Origin: UBA2588 sp964343075
Lineage (GTDB): Bacteria; Chloroflexota; Dehalococcoidia; Lucifugimonadales; UBA3495
Reading direction: 5' to 3'
NCBI GenBank assembly: GCA_964343075.1
Contig: CAYFGT010000003.1
Location: forward strand, 1-64,000
Length of the DNA: 64,000 nucleotides
The translations under genes were made by a program, and so were the position numbers. Shown here piece by piece: positions 15,884 to 25,473 of the stretch (position 1 is the stretch's first letter; each line of letters begins with the position of its first letter). Under the pieces are notes generated by a model that made no database searches, was not told where the DNA came from, and saw only the letters and a list, made by a program, of their open reading frames with translations.

Positions 15884-18800
15884 TTACCCAAGCTTTTCTA
15901 TGTCCTCTGGCGAAAGATTAAAGTACTTGGCGTCGGGATGGTGCATTACAATTGCACTGACCGAGGCTTCTGGATCCATCATGTATTCCTCCGTAAGCTG
16001 AACATTTAGATGAGATTCGACTTCTAGTAAATCAAACAATATCCGCTGATCTTCAAGTCTTGGACAGGCGGGATATCCAAACGAATATCGCTTCCCGTGA
16101 TAATTTGCACGATGTAGATCAGTAAAGGAGTGATCTTTAGGATCAGCGAACCCCCACATCGCTCTCATTTGTTGATGCAAGAGTTCTGCAAAACCTTCGG
16201 CTGTTTCCAGCGCTAAGACTTGGAGAATATGCGAATCTAATAAGCGACCTTCAGATTTCCAGGATTCCGACACTTCAATCACATTAGGACCAACTGATGT
16301 GACAAACATTCCTATGTAGTCTGTATGGCCATCAGACTCAGGTCGTATATAGTCAGATAAACAAAGGCCATCCCTGTCGGATTGCCTGCCGAATTCGAGT
16401 CTTTTTATTGTTTCATTTCCCGAAGAATTCTTGATTAATATTTGGTTTCCTTGGGAATTGCAAGGAAAAAATTTAAACAATGCATTAGCTGTTAATAAAT
16501 GTTTTGCCAATATTTCGCTCTTAACACGGTCTACAGATTCCAGCAAAGACATAGCATTAGGATCTCTGTTTGTTATTGCGGCCTCCCATCTACCTCTGTA
16601 ACCTAGATGGCGTACAAATAGCATTTGCGGATTAATGTATGGCCAGATCTCATCCAGAGAATAGTCTAATAATTGGTGGCTCAAGAGATCAGGGGGGCTC
16701 GGTATGTCAAAGTCATGTGACACTTGAGCTGGTTTTACGGGATCTGCAGCGGGACGTGCTGATGCTTGAGCTGAGTTATTCTCTTCAATCATGAGTTTTG
16801 TTTCTTCAATGATTTGATTTTGAAGATCATTAAATAAAATAGGGTCAACTAGTTTGTTTGAATAACTTAAACCTTCCATAGCGTCTTTACAATAGATTAC
16901 TGGTCCAGAGTATTCTGGGCTAATACGTAATCTTGTGAATCGGTTTGACAACGCCGCTCCTCCCACGAGGATGGGACATTTTATTTCAGACAATGTTAAG
17001 TCTTGGGCAGTCGCTACCATCATTTGGGCAGATTTAACTAATAATCCAGATAATCCTATGAAATCAGGTTTATGTTCTCGATAGGCTTCTATAAGTTCAG
17101 GAGGAGATACTTTGATGCCGAGGTTGATTACCTTAAATCCATTATTAGAAAGTATGATATCTACCAGGTTTTTACCGATATCGTGTACGTCGCCTTTTAC
17201 TGTTGCCAATAGAACAGTCCCTTTGTTTATAATCTCTGATTTTTCCATAAATTGTTCTAGGTATGAAACAGAATGTTTCATTGCTTCAGCAGATTGCAGT
17301 ACCTCTGCCACTATTAACTCATTTGCGTTGAATTGGCGACCGACTTCTTCCATACCTTTCATAAGAGGACCATTAATGATTTCCAAAGGGGCTTGTGATT
17401 CTAATCCTAGATCTAGATCGTCCGTAATCCCTTCTTTAGTACCTTCAATAATTGCTAGTGAAAGACGTTCGTCCCAACTCATTTGGGATCTGGATTCAGT
17501 AGTGGATTTGGGTTTTACGTCCCGGAAATGGTTTGTAAAATCAGATACTGGGTCCTCTCCGATGTCCCAAATAATATTTTCTGCTAGGGTGCGTTCCGAC
17601 TGGGGTATAGCATTATATCTTACGATAGTCTCAGAATTTACAATAGCCATATCTAAGCCGGCCTGTATACAGTGATACATGAATACAGAATTAAAAACTT
17701 CTCGTCCTGCAGGGGGAAGCCCGAAAGACACATTGGAAATACCTAGAATCGTTTTGCAATTTGGATAACTTTCTTTTATTTTCTGGACGCCTTTTATAGT
17801 TTCAGCTGCGGAACCCTGGTAATTCGAGTCTCCTGTAGCAGCTGGAAAAACTAGTGGGTCAAATATAATATCTGTTTCTAGCATGCCATACTTAGTGGTT
17901 AATAGGTTGTAAGATCTTTTGGCGACTTCCAGTTTCCTGGTTGCAGATATGGCTTGGGCTTGGGATTTGTCGTCATCAATGCATCCTACTACAACTGAAG
18001 CACCATACTGGTGAATTAATGGCACTATTTCTTCAAATCTAGACTCTCCATCTTCTAAATTGATTGAATTTATTATTGACTTGCCCTGTAACATCTTCAG
18101 GGCTTCAGTAATTACTTTACTGTCGGTCGAATCTATCATAATTGGGGCTTTTGTTTTCTTTGTAAGCAGTTCCAGATAATGTTTGATGTCTGATAATTCG
18201 TCTCTGTCGGGGTCCTGCAGGCAAACATCAAGAATGTGAGCGCCGTTTCGAATTTGTCTTCTTCCTATTTCTGACGCTTCTTCTAGCAACCCTTGGGCAA
18301 TCAGTCTTTTGAATCTTCGACTTCCCAAGACATTAGTTCGTTCGCCAATGATGATTGGTTTGGAGTCGTCGTCAATTAGCAATGCTTCGATTCCAGATAC
18401 TCTGGTTTGAACCTCGGTAACGGCTTTTCTAGGGTGTTTGTTAGAGACTACGGACGCTAGTTTTTGAATATGATCTGGACCAGTCCCGCAACATCCTCCG
18501 ACGACATTTAACCACCCGTTATCGATGAACCCTTCAATTGCTGAAGAAAACATATCTGGAGTTTCGTTGTAGTTACCATCCTCATCGGGAAGCCCAGCAT
18601 TTGGGATACAAGAGATCGGGAATTTGGAGAATGTGGCAAGCTGTCTTATATGATCTGACATGAATGAAGGTCCTGTTGCGCAATTGATACCAATCCATAA
18701 TAGATTCAGATGTTCAAGAGACGTGTAGAGGGCTTCAATATCTTGTCCTGCCAATAATGTCCCCATTGGTTCAATAGTTCCTTGTATCGCGATCGGAACC

Positions 18801-19369
18801 TGGAAGCCCAGATCTGCAAAAGCCTCCTTTATTCCGTCTACGCCGGCTTTGATATTTATTGTGTCTTGGCTTGTTTCTAAGAGTAAGAAGTCCACTCCTC
18901 CTTGGAGTAGACCATAGGCTTGGTTCTTAAAACTGCTAGCAAGTTCGTCATAAGTGATTCCTCCGGTCAGACTAATGGTTTTGGTTGTAGGCCCCATAGA
19001 TCCGGCTACGAATCTGGGCTTATCATCCGTTGAATATTGAGAGGCTGCTTCTTTAGCTATTCGGGCTGCTGCTAAATTTATTTCAAAATCCAGATGGTGC
19101 AAGTCATATTCGGCTAGCACTACCGAAGTCGCTCCGAACGTGTTTGTTTCTATGATGTCTGCACCTGATTGTAGATATTGTTTATGGATTTCTGATATGA
19201 CTTGGGGTTTAGTTAGATTAAGGTGTTCATTACAACCTTCGTATTGTAATCCGCCAAAATCCTCCGGAGTAAGATCAAGAGTTTGCAAAGAGGTCCCCAT
19301 GGCTCCATCGACTACCAGGATCCTAGAGTGAAGTAATTCTGTTATGTTTGGTTGTATTGTCTTTGTCAT
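15884..19369 (-). CDS. metH: Cobalamin-dependent methionine synthase
   Basis: Transfers a methyl group from 5-methyltetrahydrofolate to homocysteine through methylcobalamin. All four modules are present in 1161 residues: a homocysteine barrel with zinc ligands C230, C293 and C294 (GGCCG); a pterin-binding barrel (IIIGERTNVLGSRRF onward, about 338-600); the cobalamin module with DVHDIG (H729 as the Co ligand); and a C-terminal reactivation domain with GYPACP. A longer frame from 19426 would overlap the upstream aminopeptidase by 32 bases and lacks a ribosome-binding site, so I prefer the ATG at 19369, which begins the normal N-terminus. No cobalamin or SAM riboswitch is seen before it. It is probably co-transcribed with the aminopeptidase. 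Confidence 0.96.
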   Translation of the reverse strand: MTKTIQPNITELLHSRILVVDGAMGTSLQTLDLTPEDFGGLQYEGCNEHLNLTKPQVISEIHKQYLQSGADIIETNTFGATSVVLAEYDLHHLDFEINLAAARIAKEAASQYSTDDKPRFVAGSMGPTTKTISLTGGITYDELASSFKNQAYGLLQGGVDFLLLETSQDTINIKAGVDGIKEAFADLGFQVPIAIQGTIEPMGTLLAGQDIEALYTSLEHLNLLWIGINCATGPSFMSDHIRQLATFSKFPISCIPNAGLPDEDGNYNETPDMFSSAIEGFIDNGWLNVVGGCCGTGPDHIQKLASVVSNKHPRKAVTEVQTRVSGIEALLIDDDSKPIIIGERTNVLGSRRFKRLIAQGLLEEASEIGRRQIRNGAHILDVCLQDPDRDELSDIKHYLELLTKKTKAPIMIDSTDSKVITEALKMLQGKSIINSINLEDGESRFEEIVPLIHQYGASVVVGCIDDDKSQAQAISATRKLEVAKRSYNLLTTKYGMLETDIIFDPLVFPAATGDSNYQGSAAETIKGVQKIKESYPNCKTILGISNVSFGLPPAGREVFNSVFMYHCIQAGLDMAIVNSETIVRYNAIPQSERTLAENIIWDIGEDPVSDFTNHFRDVKPKSTTESRSQMSWDERLSLAIIEGTKEGITDDLDLGLESQAPLEIINGPLMKGMEEVGRQFNANELIVAEVLQSAEAMKHSVSYLEQFMEKSEIINKGTVLLATVKGDVHDIGKNLVDIILSNNGFKVINLGIKVSPPELIEAYREHKPDFIGLSGLLVKSAQMMVATAQDLTLSEIKCPILVGGAALSNRFTRLRISPEYSGPVIYCKDAMEGLSYSNKLVDPILFNDLQNQIIEETKLMIEENNSAQASARPAADPVKPAQVSHDFDIPSPPDLLSHQLLDYSLDEIWPYINPQMLFVRHLGYRGRWEAAITNRDPNAMSLLESVDRVKSEILAKHLLTANALFKFFPCNSQGNQILIKNSSGNETIKRLEFGRQSDRDGLCLSDYIRPESDGHTDYIGMFVTSVGPNVIEVSESWKSEGRLLDSHILQVLALETAEGFAELLHQQMRAMWGFADPKDHSFTDLHRANYHGKRYSFGYPACPRLEDQRILFDLLEVESHLNVQLTEEYMMDPEASVSAIVMHHPDAKYFNLSPEDIEKLG

Positions 19370-19394
19370 ATTTGCTATTGTAATACTCTGAGGT

Positions 19395-21977
19395 TTAGGA
19401 TAGCCATTTCTCAAGTATTTTGTCATTTGCGTTGATCCAATGGGTGTTCAACTTGATTCTCTCAAGCGACTGCCTTACGGATCTTTCTGCTGCTGGGGCG
19501 GCGTTAGATTTAAAGAAACTTTCAACGTCTTTGTAATCAGTATCAGACGCGAATCCACTAGTAATTGATACTAACCGCATCAATCCAAAACCTCCGCCTC
19601 CATATCGTTCATCAAGTGTACTCCAGTTATCTTTGAGGAAGTTCCAGGCTAAACGCTTGCCATATGGATTGTTTGCTACAGAACCGATGACTGAAATGGT
19701 GTCTTGCGAGCGGACATTGTCTCCTATAGATTGATTCAGGAGGTCCGTCAGTATGTCGGGCGAACTAAAACGCGCCATTGCAATTAAGAGACGAATCTTT
19801 TCCTCTTGGAGAGTGGTTTCCCGTTCTAAGTCCCACATTTGTTTGTAAACTGTTGAGTCCCCGTTTTGAGCTACCAAACTGAACACTATACCTCTCAAGT
19901 CAGCAGGAACGGTTTCAGGGTTACTAATGTATTGATTGAAAAATTCACGAGCTTTACCAATGGCTTCTGGGTCGCCGTAACCTCCCGATTGGCTCAAAAC
20001 AACACTTCGGAGTAGGGCTGTCAGGTGGCTATCATTAGTTTTTGGAGTCCAACCAACTTCTGATGCCACTGATGAAAACAGGTTCTTCCCGAACTCACGA
20101 TACTGTCCAAGGTAGGGTTTTTCTGATATCAGTAGTTCTATTTCTTTAAGATTTGTGGCTAGATCGCTCCATACTGAGGCGTCCGTTTCATTCTTGTATA
20201 TAGACGCTATATCAAGGAACACGTCAACAGGGAGGTGTCCTGATCGAGACAACGCATAAGCATCATTTTGTACTTCTAGTCGGTCTGAGGGTGATAGGTG
20301 ACCCTTCGCGATTGGATTTTTTAACTTGGTCCAATCTTCCGGGCTGTATAAGACTCTATAAAAGCCACTAACTTCGGGGTTAAGTTTTAGCCATGGGTAC
20401 TGACTGATGTTTTCTATATGTATTTCTTTTGATTCATTTTCCATTACACTGGAATGGCATACATTGTTTTGAGCATCTAGGATTGATATAGGGATTTCCC
20501 ATAAAGCGTGTTCTCGGTCATCATCAGAAGTCTGCAATATATGACTATATTTGAATCGTTGTTGATGTAGAGACAGTATGTTTTTATCGTCCACTTGGAC
20601 CCTTAATACGGGGTATCCTGTTTGAGAAGTCCAAGTGTCCATAATTCGTGTAACAGGCTTCCCTGATGATGATTCAAGCGCTTGCCATAAATGCTCCGTC
20701 CTGGCGTTACCGTAACTATTGTTGGTCAAATAGAGGGTTAAGCCTTCTTGAAACACTGATGCTCCTAAGAATTGTTCTAGCATCCTTAAAACCGAGCCAC
20801 CTTTACTGTAGCTAATCGCGTCAAATAATTGGCTCACTTCCGCAGGATTCTCTACTGTTTGCTCGATTGGATGAGAATTCTCTAATCCGTCAAGACTGAA
20901 GGCTCTATTTGTATCCATGTTTACAAATTGGGTCCACATGGCCCAGTCAGGGAAGAGCCAGTCAACGGCTTTATTACCCATCCAAGAAGCAAAGCTTTCA
21001 TTTAGCCATAAATCATCCCACCATTCCATGGTTACGAGGTCTCCAAACCACATGTGGGCCATTTCGTGAGCTATGACTTCAGCTACTCGTTGTCGGGTAC
21101 CAGCCGAAGAATTGTGGGGGTCTACTAATAATGCTGTTTCTCTGTACGTAATTGCACCCCAATTTTCCATTGCACCGGCTGCAAAATCTGGTATGGCTAT
21201 ATGATCCAATTTTGGCAAGGGGAAAGGGATGCCAAAGTAGTCGTTGAAATAAGATAGTAATCTGGTTGCTGTATTGAGTGCAAATTCGGCTTGGTCAGTT
21301 TTTCCGCGGGTAGTCCAAATGCGCATATTAGTATTGTTGTCAGCATTACTTTCTATCGATTCGATGTCACCAATGACGAAAGCTACAAGATATGTTGACA
21401 TAATGGGGGTTTTTGCAAATGATACTCGTTTCTTGCCTGTTTCAGTGCGAGTGCTATCGATCTCTGGCATATTGGAGATCGCGGTTAAATTTTCAGGTAT
21501 AAGCAACGTGATATCGAATGTAGCTTTTGCATCTGGTTCGTCCCAGCAAGGGAACGCTTTTCTGGCATCAGTTGCTTCGAATTGAGTGGTAGCTAAATAG
21601 GAAGTTTCTCCTTCAGGATTATTGTATTGGCTTCTGTAGAAACCTCTTAATTTATCGTTTAGAGTACCGGTGAAGGTTATGTTGAGAGTATACAGGCCGT
21701 TGTTGATCGTTTCAGGGAATGACAGGGACAATACTTCTGTGGCTTCATTTAGTGAAGCGTCTGCTGTGATAGAAGAACCACTGGTATTTAATGTGGCAGA
21801 GAGGATTTCGAGTTCTGATGCGTTAAGTTCGATGGTGTCAGATGGCTTGGTAACAGATATATCAATGTTGATTTGCCCATTGAAAGTGAAATTAGTGAAG
21901 TTTGGCTCTAAGGTTACTGCATAATTGGAAGGTTTAACATTCTTGGGTAATTTTAGTTCATTTCCTGTTATGGGCAT
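19395..21977 (-). CDS. pepN: M1-family zinc aminopeptidase
   Basis: An 860-residue metallo-aminopeptidase that removes N-terminal residues from peptides. The exopeptidase motif GAMEN is at 268-272. The zinc site HEMAH is at H304, E305, H308, with the third ligand E327 in LWLNES. An N-terminal beta domain (about 1-200) and a long helical C-terminal domain match the APN/ERAP-like layout, and no signal peptide is seen, so it is probably cytoplasmic. AAGGAG lies 6 bases before the ATG. It is the first gene of a leftward pair with metH. The symbol follows the family; the protein is closer in build to the eukaryote-like M1 branch than to E. coli PepN. Confidence 0.93.
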   Translation of the reverse strand: MPITGNELKLPKNVKPSNYAVTLEPNFTNFTFNGQINIDISVTKPSDTIELNASELEILSATLNTSGSSITADASLNEATEVLSLSFPETINNGLYTLNITFTGTLNDKLRGFYRSQYNNPEGETSYLATTQFEATDARKAFPCWDEPDAKATFDITLLIPENLTAISNMPEIDSTRTETGKKRVSFAKTPIMSTYLVAFVIGDIESIESNADNNTNMRIWTTRGKTDQAEFALNTATRLLSYFNDYFGIPFPLPKLDHIAIPDFAAGAMENWGAITYRETALLVDPHNSSAGTRQRVAEVIAHEMAHMWFGDLVTMEWWDDLWLNESFASWMGNKAVDWLFPDWAMWTQFVNMDTNRAFSLDGLENSHPIEQTVENPAEVSQLFDAISYSKGGSVLRMLEQFLGASVFQEGLTLYLTNNSYGNARTEHLWQALESSSGKPVTRIMDTWTSQTGYPVLRVQVDDKNILSLHQQRFKYSHILQTSDDDREHALWEIPISILDAQNNVCHSSVMENESKEIHIENISQYPWLKLNPEVSGFYRVLYSPEDWTKLKNPIAKGHLSPSDRLEVQNDAYALSRSGHLPVDVFLDIASIYKNETDASVWSDLATNLKEIELLISEKPYLGQYREFGKNLFSSVASEVGWTPKTNDSHLTALLRSVVLSQSGGYGDPEAIGKAREFFNQYISNPETVPADLRGIVFSLVAQNGDSTVYKQMWDLERETTLQEEKIRLLIAMARFSSPDILTDLLNQSIGDNVRSQDTISVIGSVANNPYGKRLAWNFLKDNWSTLDERYGGGGFGLMRLVSITSGFASDTDYKDVESFFKSNAAPAAERSVRQSLERIKLNTHWINANDKILEKWLS

Positions 21978-22100
21978 GGGTAGCTCCTTGATCGATGTCT
22001 ATTGTATGTAAAAGTTGTTTTGTCAACATGAGAATTGTATCACGATCCTTGGTTTTACATCGATTTGAGAATGTCAAAATGCCATTCGCGTTTCTGGCAC

Positions 22101-22128
22101 TGTTAACTATTTGAAGAGATGCTATAAT
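22101..22128 (+). promoter_or_regulatory. Possible leuCD promoter
   Basis: An exact TATAAT lies at 22123-22128, about 70 bases before leuC. The -35 region (around 22100-22106) is a poor match to TTGACA. No T-box, leader peptide or riboswitch is evident in 21978-22198, the gap between the divergent pepN and leuC. Confidence 0.35.
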
Positions 22129-22198
22129 TGGGCTCTCGTGGCGATGCATCAACAGCAAAGTATCGCTATTTGTTTAATCAAGATATAGGAGGAAGTAC

Positions 22199-23617
22199 TT
22201 GATTATGGCTCCACAAACAATGTTTGACAAAATATGGAATAAACACGTGGTATTTGAAGATGAAGGGCAGCCGTCGATTTTATATATAGATTTGCACTTG
22301 GTACATGAAGTGACGTCCCCTCAAGCTTTCGACGGGTTGAGAATGGCAGGCAGAGGTGTTCGCAGACCCGATCTGACTGTATGCACCGTTGATCATAATA
22401 CCCCTACTTGGGAATTGTCTAAACCAGTAACTGATGAAATTTCCAAAAAACAACTTGATGCTCTTGAAAAAAACTGCAAAGAATTTGGATTAAATTTATA
22501 TGATCGATTTAGTGAATTCCAAGGTATCGTTCATGTAATTGGACCCGATCTCGGATATACACAGCCAGGGAAAACAGTCGTTTGTGGTGACAGTCACACC
22601 TCAACCCACGGCGCTCTAGGCTGTTTTGCGATAGGGATTGGGACGTCCGAAGTTGAGCATGTACTAGCCACTCAAACTCTCAGACAATTTAAGCCTGGCA
22701 CAATGGAGGTGAGAGTGGAGGGTCCTCTGCCTTTTGGAGTCGAAGCTAAAGATGTAATACTGGGCATAATCGGAGAGATAGGCACTAATGGAGGCACAGG
22801 GTACGTTATTGAATATACAGGAGAAGCTATTGAGTCCTTAAGTATGGATGGCAGGATGACTGTATGTAATATGAGTATTGAAGCCGGAGCACGGGCTGGA
22901 ATGATTGCTCCAGACCAAAAGACTATTGAATATGTTAGGAATAGAAGATTCGCCCCGAAGGGTGAAGAATTTGAGAAAGCGGCATCTGAATGGCTTCAGT
23001 TAAGATCTGACCCAGGAGCGCAATATGACAAGGTCGTGGTGATAGATGCTTCGAAACTTGAACCAGCTGTGACATGGGGTACTAATCCGGGAATGGTTAC
23101 TTCTATTTCTGGCAAGGTGCCTGATCCTGGATCTTTTGAAGATGCGGCGCAACAAGAATCTGCGACCAGAGCTTTAGAATATATGGGACTTGAACCAGAA
23201 ACTCCTATGTCAGAGATAAAACTGGACAGGGTTTTCTTAGGGGCATGTACTAATTCTAGGATAGAAGATCTTAGAGCCGCGGCCCGGGTGGTTAAAGGGA
23301 AAAAAGTCCATGACGATGTCTATGCGATGGTGGTTCCGGGTTCCGCTCTCATAAAGAAACAGGCTGAAGAAGAAGGATTAGATAAGATATTCATTGAGGC
23401 AGGCCTAGATTGGAGAGTTGCGGGATGCTCGATGTGCTTAGGAATGAACCCTGATACCTTATCCCCTGGTGAACGTTGTGCGTCTACTTCCAACCGTAAT
23501 TTCGAAGGAAGGCAGGGCAAAGGAGGAAGGACACATCTAGTAAGTCCTCCAATGGCCGCTGCTGCTGCGATAGCAGGACATTTCGTTGACGTCAGACAAT
23601 GGGATTACCTTGATTAA
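22199..23617 (+). CDS. leuC: 3-isopropylmalate dehydratase large subunit
   Basis: Isomerises 2-isopropylmalate to 3-isopropylmalate in leucine synthesis, with the small subunit LeuD. The 472-residue aconitase-fold protein has the three 4Fe-4S cluster ligands at C350 (GACTNSR), C410 and C413 (CSMCLG), and the GDSHTSTHGALG active-site block. AGGAGG at 22187-22192 is 6 bases before a TTG at 22199 and 12 before an in-frame ATG at 22205; either could be the start, and the difference is two residues. leuD follows after 19 bases. leuA and leuB are not in the window. Confidence 0.95.
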   Translation: MIMAPQTMFDKIWNKHVVFEDEGQPSILYIDLHLVHEVTSPQAFDGLRMAGRGVRRPDLTVCTVDHNTPTWELSKPVTDEISKKQLDALEKNCKEFGLNLYDRFSEFQGIVHVIGPDLGYTQPGKTVVCGDSHTSTHGALGCFAIGIGTSEVEHVLATQTLRQFKPGTMEVRVEGPLPFGVEAKDVILGIIGEIGTNGGTGYVIEYTGEAIESLSMDGRMTVCNMSIEAGARAGMIAPDQKTIEYVRNRRFAPKGEEFEKAASEWLQLRSDPGAQYDKVVVIDASKLEPAVTWGTNPGMVTSISGKVPDPGSFEDAAQQESATRALEYMGLEPETPMSEIKLDRVFLGACTNSRIEDLRAAARVVKGKKVHDDVYAMVVPGSALIKKQAEEEGLDKIFIEAGLDWRVAGCSMCLGMNPDTLSPGERCASTSNRNFEGRQGKGGRTHLVSPPMAAAAAIAGHFVDVRQWDYLD

Positions 23618-23636
23618 AATAAGATAGGGAGAAATC

Positions 23637-24227
23637 ATGAAAGCTTTTAACCAATATTCCAGTACAGTCATACCATTGAATCGTGTGAACATTGACACTG
23701 ACCAGATTATTCCGGCCGTTTACTTGAAACGGATTGAAAGAGATGGATACGGAGAATTTCTGTTTGCCAGGTGGAGGTATAACGAAGATGGTACTGAGAA
23801 CGAAGAATTCATATTGAACCAAGAAGGATACAGACAAGGAGGAATCTTGGTTGGAGGCAACAATTTTGGTTGTGGCTCTTCTAGAGAACATGCTCCGTGG
23901 GCACTGAATGATTATGGTATTCGGTGCGTTATTGCTCCAAGTTTTGCAGATATTTTCTACAACAATTGTTTTCAGAATGGATTATTACCATTGAAACTAC
24001 CCGAAGAAGTAGTGGATCAAATTATACAAAAGGCAGAAAACAATCCAAATTTCAAACTGCACGTCGACCTACAATCTCAAAGAGTGTGGGATGAAGAAGA
24101 AGAAATCACTGTTGGGTTTGATATAGATCAGTTTAGGAAATACTGTCTTATCAATGGATTAGATGATATTGGCCTGACATTGGAGAATGAAGACAAAATA
24201 AAGGATTTTGAAAACTCTAGAGATTAA
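23637..24227 (+). CDS. leuD: 3-isopropylmalate dehydratase small subunit
   Basis: The swivel-domain partner of LeuC, 196 residues. It shows the family blocks NIDTDQIIPAVYLK near residue 20, GGNNFGCGSSREHAPWAL around 77-94, and VIAPSFADIFYNNCFQNG, which shape the substrate pocket. The bacterial (about 200-residue) form with a long C-terminal extension is complete. GGGAG precedes the ATG. It follows leuC by 19 bases, so the two subunits are co-expressed. Confidence 0.95.
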   Translation: MKAFNQYSSTVIPLNRVNIDTDQIIPAVYLKRIERDGYGEFLFARWRYNEDGTENEEFILNQEGYRQGGILVGGNNFGCGSSREHAPWALNDYGIRCVIAPSFADIFYNNCFQNGLLPLKLPEEVVDQIIQKAENNPNFKLHVDLQSQRVWDEEEEITVGFDIDQFRKYCLINGLDDIGLTLENEDKIKDFENSRD

Positions 24228-24254
24228 TCAAGAACAGATTTGTAGGAGGATGCA

Positions 24255-25418
24255 ATGGCTCTACCTAAACGTATGAAATTCGGGATATTTCTGGGTCCTT
24301 TTCATAGAGCAGGTGAAAATCCTACGCTCGCAATAGATAGAGACTTAGAATTGATTCAATTCTTAGACTTTTTAGGGTTTGATGAAGCTTGGATTGGCGA
24401 GCATCATAGTGCTGGATGGGAAATTATTTCTTCTCCAGAAATATTTATGGGTGTAGCTGCTGACCGCACTAAACATATTAAACTCGGTACCGGAGTGGTC
24501 AGTTTGCCTTACCATCACCCTTTCATGGTGGCTAACCGTATGGTCCAGTTAGACCACATGACCCATGGGCGAGTGATGTTAGGAGTTGGTCCAGGGGCAT
24601 TGCCGGGTGATGCATATATGTTGGGTATCAAATCTACCACTCAACGTGAACGAATGGATGAAGCACTTGGATTGATAGTCAGGTTATTCAATGAGAATGA
24701 TCCTATAACGTATAAATCGGATTGGTTTGAATTAAATGAAGCTGTTCTGCAACTTAAACCTTACCAGGAGAACGGGATTCCTTTGGCTGTTGCATCTGTC
24801 CAGTCTCCTTCAGGAGTACAATTAGCAGGGAAACATGGTGCTTCTGTGTTGACCATTACAGTCCCTAGAGATCCTTCTAAATCCCCTACAGATCTAAAAG
24901 ATTTGTGGAATATAGCAGAAGAATCTGCCTCAGAGTATGGGAATACTATGGACCGCAAAGATTGGCGATTGGTTATACCTATTCATTTGGCTGAAACGAA
25001 AAAACAAGCCATTGAAGATATCAGAATAGGGGCAGGGCGGTACCAAAGAGAATATTTCGAAAGGACTATGGGCAGGGATGCGATTGTGGACGGGCCGTTG
25101 GAAGAAATAGTTGATGCCATGACTGAAAATGGTGCATGGATAGTAGGCACACCAGATGATTGTATTGAGGGTATAAAACGTTTGGACCAAAGGAGTGGAG
25201 GGTTTGGAGGATTGATGGTCCAAACTGTGGACTGGTGTCCAAGACAGAAATTACTCCAGAGCTATGAATTGTTAGCTCGCCATGTTATGCCATACTTTCA
25301 AGGAAGTGCTTTGAGTACTACTGGATCCAATCAATGGGCTTTTGAGCGGAGAGAAAAATTAATGAGCACCCGTGTACAGGCCATCGATAAAGCTAAATCA
25401 GATTATGCTAACCGATAA
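24255..25418 (+). CDS. LLM-class flavin-dependent monooxygenase
   Basis: A 387-residue bacterial-luciferase-like TIM-barrel oxygenase that would use reduced FMN and oxygen on an organic substrate. Family marks include WIGEHH near residue 46, the stretch IKLGTGVVSLPYHHPFMVA, MTHGRVMLGVGPGA, and a C-terminal block with GTPDDCIEGIKRL and GGFGG. It resembles the alkanal and limonene monooxygenase groups, which marine SAR202 genomes hold in many copies. AGGAGG precedes the ATG closely. It follows leuD by 27 bases, but its job is probably unrelated to leucine. The reductase partner is not seen nearby. Confidence 0.87.
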   Translation: MALPKRMKFGIFLGPFHRAGENPTLAIDRDLELIQFLDFLGFDEAWIGEHHSAGWEIISSPEIFMGVAADRTKHIKLGTGVVSLPYHHPFMVANRMVQLDHMTHGRVMLGVGPGALPGDAYMLGIKSTTQRERMDEALGLIVRLFNENDPITYKSDWFELNEAVLQLKPYQENGIPLAVASVQSPSGVQLAGKHGASVLTITVPRDPSKSPTDLKDLWNIAEESASEYGNTMDRKDWRLVIPIHLAETKKQAIEDIRIGAGRYQREYFERTMGRDAIVDGPLEEIVDAMTENGAWIVGTPDDCIEGIKRLDQRSGGFGGLMVQTVDWCPRQKLLQSYELLARHVMPYFQGSALSTTGSNQWAFERREKLMSTRVQAIDKAKSDYANR

Positions 25419-25473
25419 CCTGTGAAGGTTGGCCTGTAAGAAAGAAAATCTTTAACCCGAAAAGGAGCATGCT

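Noticed and set aside
17112..17675. 187-codon frame opposite metH
   Set aside because: Lies wholly inside a well-conserved metH region; composition is that of an antisense shadow.
19370..19426. Upstream start for metH giving 19 more residues
   Set aside because: Would overlap the aminopeptidase gene and has no ribosome-binding site; the conserved N-terminus begins at 19369.
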